Position numbers and translations under genes: made by a program. Under the pieces are notes generated by a model. The model saw only the letters and a program-made list of their open reading frames with translations, was not told where the DNA came from and searched no databases. From contig NZ_PCPP01000001.1 of NCBI RefSeq assembly GCF_002979755.1, positions 2,636,665 through 2,700,664 of the forward strand: a stretch of DNA of 64,000 bases, given 5' to 3'. Positions 29,267 through 35,062 of the stretch are shown here, piece by piece. This DNA is from Chryseobacterium culicis. GTDB taxonomy: Bacteria; Bacteroidota; Bacteroidia; Flavobacteriales; Weeksellaceae. The first letter of the stretch is position 1. The number at the start of each line of letters is the position of its first letter.

Positions 29267-29950
29267 TTATAATGGGCTTAGGTAGTATCCGAAACCTGAA
29301 CGGGTATGGATGAGTTTTATTTTAAAATCTTTATCAATCTTTTTCCTCAGGAAATTGATATAAACTTCTACCGTGTTGGTATTGGTATTAAAATTATGTT
29401 CCCATACATGTTCTGTGATCTGCTGCTTGGAAACGGTTCTTCCCTGCGCTTCCGCAAGATAAACCAGCAGCTGAAATTCTTTTAGGGTAAGGGTGATTTC
29501 ATTTCCTCCACGATACACTTTCTGTTCTGTTTTATTGATAATAAGATCATCAATTCTGAGAATATCCTGATCTGAATTATCAGAAGGGGCTTTTCGTCTC
29601 AGCAGTGAATTGATTCTTAAAAGAAGTTCTTCAAACTGGAAAGGCTTTACAAGATAATCATCAGCCAGCCTGGTGAAGGCATCTTTTTTATCAGAGATAT
29701 CTCCGTAGGCCGAAATGATAATGATTGGGGTATTTTTATCAAAAGAACGGATCGTTTGGCACACATCAAGTCCATTTATTTTAGGAACATTAATATCCAG
29801 CAGATACAAATCGTAAGTATTGTTTTTTATCTGGCGGAGAAAAGTCTCTCCGTCATAGATCTTATCACAGTTAAAATTATTTGATTCTAAAAATCTGCAA
29901 AGTTCTGCAGACAGAATGAGATCATCTTCCAATAAAAGAATATTCATCAA
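29267..29950 (-). CDS. OmpR/PhoB-family response regulator
   Basis: 227 aa. Receiver domain (residues ~1-120) with acidic pocket LLEDD, phospho-acceptor Asp in LYLLDINVPKING and Lys in LVKPFQFEEL. The C-terminal winged helix shows ITLTLKEFQLLVYLAEAQGR and TNTVEVYINFLRKKID. It is the first gene of a two-gene regulator-kinase operon next to the CzcA-type efflux genes and is similar in plan to CopR/CusR/CzcR regulators. Confidence 0.93.
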   Translation of the reverse strand: MMNILLLEDDLILSAELCRFLESNNFNCDKIYDGETFLRQIKNNTYDLYLLDINVPKINGLDVCQTIRSFDKNTPIIIISAYGDISDKKDAFTRLADDYLVKPFQFEELLLRINSLLRRKAPSDNSDQDILRIDDLIINKTEQKVYRGGNEITLTLKEFQLLVYLAEAQGRTVSKQQITEHVWEHNFNTNTNTVEVYINFLRKKIDKDFKIKLIHTRSGFGYYLSPL

Positions 29951-30075
29951 AAATTTATTTTACACGAATTTAACGAAAATTTTCAGGAGTTTAAAAGCAA
30001 ATAGCATAAAACAAATAATAAAACTAAATCACCCCATAAGTACAGTAACTGAGTGAACATGCCATTCATAGTAGT

Positions 30076-31128
30076 TTAATCGACAAATAAATTGAATAAA
30101 AAACCAAACTGCAAGTGTCTTACATGAAAAATAGATAAAATAAAAATAATCCCAAGACTAATGAAAAACTCTTTGTTTATGATTATTTCACTCTTTTCCC
30201 ACTTTTGGGTAGGCAAAATAGATGTTAAAAATAGCAACAGCATAGTAAAGTGTATATGCAACCATCTTCCCCAATCAAGAGCACAAATGAATAATGGGAT
30301 TGTAATTATGCAACATAATATAAAGCCTATTAAAATCTTTTTATTATCTTCTGTTTGGGTGCAAATGTAATAGACAAATACAATAGAAACAATAACAAAG
30401 CTTAATCCGTACAAACTATAATCAGAAATCTGTGACATAATTTGAGATCCCGTATTAAGGTTTTCATTCCAAGTAAAGATATTTTCCCCTGATAAAACAA
30501 CATCTCTTTCTTTCAATATCTGCAAAGATCTTCCATTATTTATTTTTGACCCCATAAAAAAGAAAAAAAACATAGGCAGAATACATGCAGATAAATATAT
30601 TAAACTACGTTTCAATTTATTCTTAACATCAAAATAATATAAGGAAAATATAAAATAAGGTATATAAAAAATTATTATTTCATGAAAAAAAGAAAACAAA
30701 AATATAGATCCAACAACTAACATTTCTATTTTTTTCCGATACATATTATGGGTTATATGATAAATAAAAATGGTATATAACGTAATAAAAATAATTTCTT
30801 TTCTACCTATAATATTAATATCATAATAGTAAAATAAAAAAGTAATAGGTGTAAAAATTAAAGTTAAATATAATGGTGGTATTTTCTTTTTATAAAGAAG
30901 CAATATAAAATAAACGAAAAATATAAGATATAGAGAAAACTGAAAAAAATAAACAATCCTATACAAAGGAATATGGGTAATGTCATGAAGATATATAAAC
31001 AAAGTTCCTCCTAATCCTCTCCGCTTAAATCCTCCATCCTGATAATTAATGAGCCAGTCTGCATAGCACCATCCATTGTCATTTTTATCGAAAAAATATA
31101 AATTTTTACTTATATGCTTTGAAAGCAA
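30076..31128 (-). CDS. Polytopic membrane protein of unknown function (FxRRGL motif)
   Basis: 350 aa with roughly 8-9 predicted transmembrane helices, very rich in Phe, Ile and Tyr and encoded by strongly AT-rich DNA compared with neighbours. The N-terminal stretch DWLINYQDGGFKRRGLGGTL, just before the first membrane-spanning block, has a (F)xRRGLxG motif that I have seen in other uncharacterised bacterial membrane proteins, some near glycan loci. I cannot assign a function. It lies between the response regulator and the tRNA cluster, as a single gene, at the edge of the segment inserted between the tRNAs and tuf. No terminator is obvious. Confidence 0.65.
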   Translation of the reverse strand: MLSKHISKNLYFFDKNDNGWCYADWLINYQDGGFKRRGLGGTLFIYLHDITHIPLYRIVYFFQFSLYLIFFVYFILLLYKKKIPPLYLTLIFTPITFLFYYYDINIIGRKEIIFITLYTIFIYHITHNMYRKKIEMLVVGSIFLFSFFHEIIIFYIPYFIFSLYYFDVKNKLKRSLIYLSACILPMFFFFFMGSKINNGRSLQILKERDVVLSGENIFTWNENLNTGSQIMSQISDYSLYGLSFVIVSIVFVYYICTQTEDNKKILIGFILCCIITIPLFICALDWGRWLHIHFTMLLLFLTSILPTQKWEKSEIIINKEFFISLGIIFILSIFHVRHLQFGFLFNLFVD

Positions 31129-31237
31129 TAAAAAGAATAAAACAATACTTGTTTTATAGTTTAAAATATAAACCCAACAGCGATTGTTTTTTTTTCAAAT
31201 AATGCATTGATATTATTTATTTCTAAATATAAATTAG

Positions 31238-31309
31238 AGCCAACTACGGGACTTGAACCCGTGACCTCTTCCTTACCAAGGAAGCACTCTACCGCTGAGC
31301 TAAGTCGGC
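31238..31309 (-). tRNA. tRNA-Thr (anticodon GGT)
   Basis: Acceptor GCCGACT/AGTTGGC with one G-U pair, anticodon stem CTTCC/GGAAG, loop TTGGTAA giving GGT, T-arm GGGTTCAAGTCCC. CCA is not encoded. Last tRNA of the cluster, equivalent in position to thrT of the classical thrU-tyrU-glyT-thrT-tufB operon. Confidence 0.96.
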
Positions 31310-31317
31310 ATCAACTA

Positions 31318-31347
31318 AAAAAATCACACTGAGTAGCGTGATTTTTT
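31318..31347 (-). terminator. Hairpin with T-run between tRNA-Gly copy 1 and tRNA-Thr(GGT)
   Basis: AAAAAATCAC (31318-31327) pairs with GTGATTTTTT (31338-31347), 10-base loop, with T residues at the end on the minus strand. Low GC, so it may be an attenuator or processing signal rather than a full stop, since a tRNA gene follows without its own visible promoter. Confidence 0.5.
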
Positions 31348-31351
31348 GTTG

Positions 31352-31424
31352 AGCGGAAGACGGGGGTCGAACCCGCGACATTCAGCTTGGAAGGCTGACG
31401 CTCTACCAACTGAGCTACTTCCGC
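31352..31424 (-). tRNA. tRNA-Gly (anticodon TCC), copy 1
   Basis: Acceptor GCGGAAG/CTTCCGC, discriminator U73, anticodon stem TCAGC/GCTGA, loop CTTCCAA giving TCC. Identical in sequence to the copy at 31775-31847. Confidence 0.96.
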
Positions 31425-31511
31425 AATTTTGTTTCCAAAACTATTGGTAAACGCTGTGCAAAACTAAGAAAATTTATTTAATCTTGCAAGTATTTTTATT
31501 AATATAAAATG

Positions 31512-31592
31512 TGGGGAGAGCAGGATTCGAACCTACGAAGCCGAAGCAACTGAGTTACAGTCAGTCCCATTTAGCCACTCTGGAATCTCCCC
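31512..31592 (-). tRNA. tRNA-Tyr (anticodon GTA), copy 1
   Basis: Type II tRNA with a long variable arm, 81 nt. Acceptor GGGGAGA/TCTCCCC, discriminator A73, anticodon stem ACTGA/TCAGT, loop CTGTAAC giving GTA. Confidence 0.96.
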
Positions 31593-31611
31593 AATATTTT
31601 ATATTAAAATG

Positions 31612-31685
31612 AGCCTCCAGAGGGATTCGAACCCACGACCCCGAGATTACAAATCACGTGCTCTGGCCAACTGAGCTATGGAGGC
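31612..31685 (-). tRNA. tRNA-Thr (anticodon TGT), copy 1
   Basis: Acceptor GCCTCCA/TGGAGGC, loop TTTGTAA giving TGT, T-arm GGGTTCGAATCCC. The anticodon stem has one T-T mismatch (CGTGA/TCTCG), which the second copy shares. Confidence 0.94.
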
Positions 31686-31745
31686 ATTTTAATAAAAGAC
31701 TGAAAGTGATTGAGAAACTCTACTCTACACGTTTCAGTGTTAAAA

Positions 31746-31770
31746 AAAATCACTTTTATTGTGTGATTTT
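31746..31770 (-). terminator. Hairpin with T-run between tRNA-Gly copy 2 and tRNA-Thr(TGT) copy 1
   Basis: AAAATCAC (31746-31753) pairs with GTGATTTT (31763-31770), followed on the minus strand by more T. It is the duplicate of the hairpin at 31318-31347 with a changed loop, so each tRNA triplet ends in a terminator-like hairpin. Confidence 0.5.
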
Positions 31771-31774
31771 ATGG

Positions 31775-31847
31775 AGCGGAAGACGGGGGTCGAACCCGCG
31801 ACATTCAGCTTGGAAGGCTGACGCTCTACCAACTGAGCTACTTCCGC
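31775..31847 (-). tRNA. tRNA-Gly (anticodon TCC), copy 2
   Basis: Same sequence as copy 1; third tRNA in transcription order after Thr and Tyr. Discriminator U73. Confidence 0.96.
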
Positions 31848-31935
31848 AATTTTGTTTCCAAAACTATTGGTAAACGCTGTGCAAAACTAAGAAAACTTAT
31901 TTAATCTTGCAAGTTTTTTTTATAAAAATATAAAG

Positions 31936-32016
31936 TGGGGAGAGCAGGATTCGAACCTACGAAGCCGAAGCAACTGAGTTACAGTCAGTCCCATTTAGCC
32001 ACTCTGGAATCTCCCC
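31936..32016 (-). tRNA. tRNA-Tyr (anticodon GTA), copy 2
   Basis: Type II tRNA identical to copy 1, with long variable arm and GTA anticodon. Confidence 0.96.
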
Positions 32017-32034
32017 AAAAGTTTATATTTTATG

Positions 32035-32108
32035 AGCCTCCAGAGGGATTCGAACCCACGACCCCGAGATTACAAATCACGTGCTCTGGCCAACTGAGCT
32101 ATGGAGGC
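32035..32108 (-). tRNA. tRNA-Thr (anticodon TGT), copy 2
   Basis: Identical to copy 1, including the anticodon-stem mismatch. First tRNA to be transcribed; the cluster promoter lies ~50 bases upstream. Confidence 0.94.
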
Positions 32109-32155
32109 AAATATAAAAAAGAATTCAAAAGATCGCTGTTCCTTTTTTGCGAGTG

Positions 32156-32187
32156 CAAATATAGAACGGATTTTTTGAATTCTCAAA
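32156..32187 (-). promoter_or_regulatory. Predicted promoter of the tRNA cluster
   Basis: TTTG (-33, complement of 32184-32187), 20-base spacer, TATATTTG (-7, complement of 32156-32163). Strong match to the Bacteroidota consensus, placed between hpf and the first tRNA. Confidence 0.75.
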
Positions 32188-32217
32188 TATTTTATAAACT
32201 TTTTTTAACTTTTTTTT

Positions 32218-32508
32218 CTATGCCATTTCTTTTTTCTTGATTAATAGCTTTTTAGCTGTATCAACACAAAGGTCCAAACTTTCTTCAAAACTCGCAGATG
32301 TCTTCTTTACTACGATATCATCTCCTGGAACCGCCAAAATAATCTCAGCTGTTTTATTCGCTTTATCAGCGTTATTTTCTACTTTTAAAAATACCTTGCA
32401 CTCTTGAATTTTGTCATAAAAGGTATCCAATTTGCTTACTTTTTTGTCGATGTGTGACTCTAGTGGTTCGTGTGGTGTTAAACCAATTGATTGAACTGAA
32501 ATCTTCAT
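32218..32508 (-). CDS. hpf: Ribosome hibernation promoting factor / RaiA-family inhibitor
   Basis: 96 aa short-form HPF that binds the 30S decoding region in stationary phase. Characteristic start MKISVQSIGLTPHEPLESHI, then DKKVSKLDTFYDKIQECKVF, and the basic C-terminal helix SLDLCVDTAKKLLIKKKE. It overlaps the end of xerC by 4 bases (ATGA type), so the two are translationally coupled. The order rpsU-xerC-hpf-tRNA-tuf is common in Bacteroidota. Confidence 0.93.
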   Translation of the reverse strand: MKISVQSIGLTPHEPLESHIDKKVSKLDTFYDKIQECKVFLKVENNADKANKTAEIILAVPGDDIVVKKTSASFEESLDLCVDTAKKLLIKKKEMA

Positions 32509-33395
32509 AATTCTTCTTTTTTTGATGCTCGAGGGTGAGCCTGATTAAACACTTTTTTCAATTGTTCAATATTAGCATTCGTATAGACTTGAGTACTGGC
32601 AAGACTGGAATGCCCTAATATTTTTTTCACTTTGGAGATCTCCGCCCCATTATCCAAAACGTGTGTAGCAAAGCTATGCCGGAGGATATGAGGACTTTTT
32701 TTTTCTTTCGTTGTTATAAGACTAAGGTACTTATTAACTACCACATAAACAAATTTTTCGTTGAGTTTTTTCCCTTTCTTATTGACGAAAAAATATGATT
32801 TAAATTCGGTCTGTGGATTTCTTATTTCCAGATAACTTTTAAGGAGTTCAGACAATTCGTTGGAAATAGGGATTACTCTTTCTTTATTCCCCTTTCCTAT
32901 TACTTTTAATTCATTTTCATATAAGTCAACATTCTCAAATATCAGGCCACAAAGTTCGGCTTTACGCATTCCCGTCTGATAAAGAACCTCCATAATGCAT
33001 TCTTCAAGCAGATCATGCACCTGTTGGAAGATTCTTTCATTAAGATCTGTCATTTCCTCTTTAGATATAGGAATCTGTTTTTCAGCATAAAACTTCAGAG
33101 AAGAGATTCCTTCTGTTGGAGAAACTTTAATTTCTCCTATTTTTAAAAGAAAAAGATAAAAACTGCGGAGAGAAGATAGTTTTCTATTGATACTTCTTTT
33201 AGAAATATTATTTTCGCTCAGTTCAACAATGAAATTTCTGATAATTTTCTTGTCTGCTTTGGCTAAATTGTCGGAAGATTCTGTTCGGAGAAAGAAATGG
33301 GAAAAGTCTTCAAGGTCTTTTTTGTAGCTTGTAATCGTATGAGGAGAATATCTTTTTTCGAATTGTAAGTATTCTAAAAACTTTTCCAGCATCAT
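32505..33395 (-). CDS. xerC: Tyrosine recombinase XerC
   Basis: 296 aa, chromosome-dimer resolution recombinase acting at dif. N-terminal SAM-like DNA-binding domain (residues ~3-90) and catalytic domain with the tetrad R144 (TGMRKAEL), H236/R239 (HILRH), H262 (LGHSS) and nucleophile Y271 (STQVYTN). A second Met directly follows the first. Located in an operon with rpsU and hpf and with no att-like repeats nearby, so it is the housekeeping Xer, not a mobile-element integrase. Confidence 0.9.
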   Translation of the reverse strand: MMLEKFLEYLQFEKRYSPHTITSYKKDLEDFSHFFLRTESSDNLAKADKKIIRNFIVELSENNISKRSINRKLSSLRSFYLFLLKIGEIKVSPTEGISSLKFYAEKQIPISKEEMTDLNERIFQQVHDLLEECIMEVLYQTGMRKAELCGLIFENVDLYENELKVIGKGNKERVIPISNELSELLKSYLEIRNPQTEFKSYFFVNKKGKKLNEKFVYVVVNKYLSLITTKEKKSPHILRHSFATHVLDNGAEISKVKKILGHSSLASTQVYTNANIEQLKKVFNQAHPRASKKEEL

Positions 33396-33470
33396 AGGTA
33401 TAAAAATAAAAATTCACTCCTCAAATATAAGAATTTAAGAAGTGAATTAATATATGGTTAAGAAAAAATC

Positions 33471-33668
33471 TTAAGCCTGCTCTTCTTTGCTAAGCGCTCT
33501 TTGTTTGTAAGCAGCTTTTAACTTAGATTGTCTCAAAGTTACAGAAGGCTTGATAAAAGCTTGTCTAGATCTTAATTGACGAACAGTTCCTGTTTTATCA
33601 AATTTTCTCTTGTATTTTTTTAAAGCTCTGTCGATGGATTCACCATCTTTTACTGGAATTATTAACAT
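33471..33668 (-). CDS. rpsU: 30S ribosomal protein S21
   Basis: 65 aa small-subunit protein near the anti-Shine-Dalgarno region. Recognised by MLIIPVKDGESIDRALKKYK and RKFDKTGTVRQLRSRQAF. It has its own promoter upstream and is followed by xerC after 75 bases. Confidence 0.95.
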   Translation of the reverse strand: MLIIPVKDGESIDRALKKYKRKFDKTGTVRQLRSRQAFIKPSVTLRQSKLKAAYKQRALSKEEQA

Positions 33669-33691
33669 ATTTTACATCTCATTTTGGATTG

Positions 33692-33722
33692 CAAAACTAG
33701 GCAATTTTTCTTACAACACAAA
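33692..33722 (-). promoter_or_regulatory. Predicted rpsU promoter
   Basis: TTTG (-33, complement of 33719-33722), 19-base spacer, TAGTTTTG (-7, complement of 33692-33699); ~24 bases upstream of the rpsU ATG. Confidence 0.7.
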
Positions 33723-33911
33723 ATATATTACCATAAACAATCATTCCATTATCTAAAGTAATCTTAAAAACCTAGTATTAAAAGCCATTAACACATATTT
33801 TTTTTATCCACAACTATCCAACATTTAAATCTTAAGGGCTTCAAATTGCTCATCATAACCCCTAATTTTCATTAAAATCGTTCATATTAATGAAATATAA
33901 ACAAAAAGCAT

Positions 33912-33919
33912 TATCTTTG
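33912..33919 (+). promoter_or_regulatory. -7 element upstream of tmRNA
   Basis: TATCTTTG matches the Bacteroidota -7 consensus, 16 bases before the mature tmRNA 5' end. No clear -33 TTTG is seen at the expected distance. Confidence 0.5.
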
Positions 33920-33935
33920 CATTCACTTTATTCAT

Positions 33936-34334
33936 GGGGTTGACTGGTTTCGACAGCAAGACCAATGGGTAAGTAAGCATGCAGAGAACCGTAGCGCGAT
34001 CTCTATAATCCCTTGCTACAAAATTTTAACTGGCAACGAAGAGTTCGCTCTTGCAGCTTAATATCGAAGTATAGTAGATCAAGCGTTTTCCCGAAGATTT
34101 CAGTAGGGAAGCAAGATATTCCACAAATGCTCTGTTCTGCGGCGTTTGATTCTGGGATATAGGAATGCGGAAATAAGGCTTTAGAAGCTTTGGCTAAAGC
34201 TCGAAAAATTTAGAAGATAAGTTGGAAGTTGGGTGTCTATCCTCTGCTTTCAGTCGAAAACCAATGGTAGAATAAGCATGTAGAAAGCTTATGTATTGCT
34301 TGTTTGGACGAGGGTTCGAATCCCTCCAACTCCA
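33936..34334 (+). ncRNA. ssrA: Transfer-messenger RNA (tmRNA)
   Basis: Rescues stalled ribosomes by trans-translation. The 5' end GGGGTTGACTGGTTTCGACA and the 3' end GGGTTCGAATCCCTCCAACT-CC-A form the tRNA-like domain (acceptor GGGGTTG with CAACTCC). The tag frame ends at TAA 34059-34061 and reads GNEEFALAA, a Bacteroidota-type degradation tag with the hydrophobic ALAA end; the resume codon is probably the GGC at 34032, which is inference. About 399 nt, single-piece form, CCA not encoded. Confidence 0.96.
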
Positions 34335-34340
34335 CAAAAC

Positions 34341-34386
34341 AAAACCTTAAATTATTCAAAATAAATAATTTAAGGTTTTTTGTTTT
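34341..34386 (+). terminator. Intrinsic terminator of tmRNA
   Basis: 15-bp AT-rich stem (34341-34355 with 34365-34379) followed by a T-run. It may also act on the minus strand, where the peptide-export operon converges. Confidence 0.82.
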
Positions 34387-34498
34387 CACTTACTGTATAA
34401 AAGTTTTTAACAGTACTAATCTTCTACTTCCCTACTCGTCAAAATAGTCTGAAATAGATTGATCTTTTGACAATATAATTAAGATAAGTGCTGACTTA

Positions 34499-35062
34499 CT
34501 ATCTGATTTTATGAAAAAATCTGTCAATTAATCTCACATCTTTTGTTATAATTTCAGCATCTCCCTTCAGTTCCTGATCAAAGTAAAAGTTTTTGTTATC
34601 AGATATTTTTAAGCCTTTAGGTAAAATAACTTTCACGTAATACTTTCCAGTTTTATCAGAAGTCTCAGTTATCTTTTGCGCCTTCCCCTCTACGACTCCA
34701 TACTCTTGACTGTGGTAATTATCAAATTGTATCAAAACTTTCTGCCCTGGTGTAACCTTAAGAGCATCTTCCATTGGGATAACCATCTTCCCTACAAACC
34801 TCTCTTCTTCTTTTGGTAAAATAGATACTGCAGTATCTCCTGCCATTATTTTTTCAGGACGATTTTGCGAGGTAACAATAATAGGCGCCCGGATATAATC
34901 CGGATATTTGATAAAATAACTCATCAATATAATCAGGAGTAAAACAATAAGAACTATAGTATTTCCCCATCGAATCATCCAATGAGGCGATGTGGAAAGT
35001 ATCTTTTGTACACTTTCTGAATGAAGTTTTAGCTTGTCTGATATATTTTTTTTAGCTTCCAA
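34499..35062 (-). CDS. Short HlyD-like membrane-fusion protein, last gene of the peptide locus
   Basis: 187 aa. N-terminal cytosolic segment (~30 residues), one transmembrane helix (TIVLIVLLLIILMSYFIKYP), then beta-barrel-type strands (PDYIRAPIIVTSQNRPEKIM, KVTPGQKVLIQFDNYHSQEY). It resembles the ends of bacteriocin-type HlyD adaptors but lacks the lipoyl halves and the long alpha-hairpin, being less than half of the usual ~400+ aa. There is no frameshift scar visible, and its start overlaps the PCAT gene end by 11 bases, so it looks like a genuine small adaptor. It probably assists the exporter. Confidence 0.75.
   Translation of the reverse strand: MEAKKNISDKLKLHSESVQKILSTSPHWMIRWGNTIVLIVLLLIILMSYFIKYPDYIRAPIIVTSQNRPEKIMAGDTAVSILPKEEERFVGKMVIPMEDALKVTPGQKVLIQFDNYHSQEYGVVEGKAQKITETSDKTGKYYVKVILPKGLKISDNKNFYFDQELKGDAEIITKDVRLIDRFFHKIR

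Larger units (their letters stand above)
31352..32108 (-). repeat. Tandem duplication of a Thr(TGT)-Tyr-Gly tRNA triplet
   Basis: Two direct copies (31775-32108 and 31352-31685), about 423 bases apart. Not only the tRNAs but also the ~70 bases between Gly and Tyr (starting AATTTTGTTTCCAAAACTAT) are nearly identical, with small differences near the Tyr 3' side. This indicates a fairly recent unequal-recombination event. Confidence 0.93.

Noticed and set aside
31658-31873. Plus-strand open frame with the phrase GRRGSNPRHSAWKADALPTE
   Set aside because: It is the antisense translation of tRNA genes, a well-known spurious prediction. The same applies to 31935-32240.
32505-33395. Tyrosine recombinase as a possible mobile-element integrase near tRNA genes
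   Set aside because: It has the operon context rpsU-xerC-hpf and XerC-like length and motifs; no attachment repeats or phage genes lie nearby.
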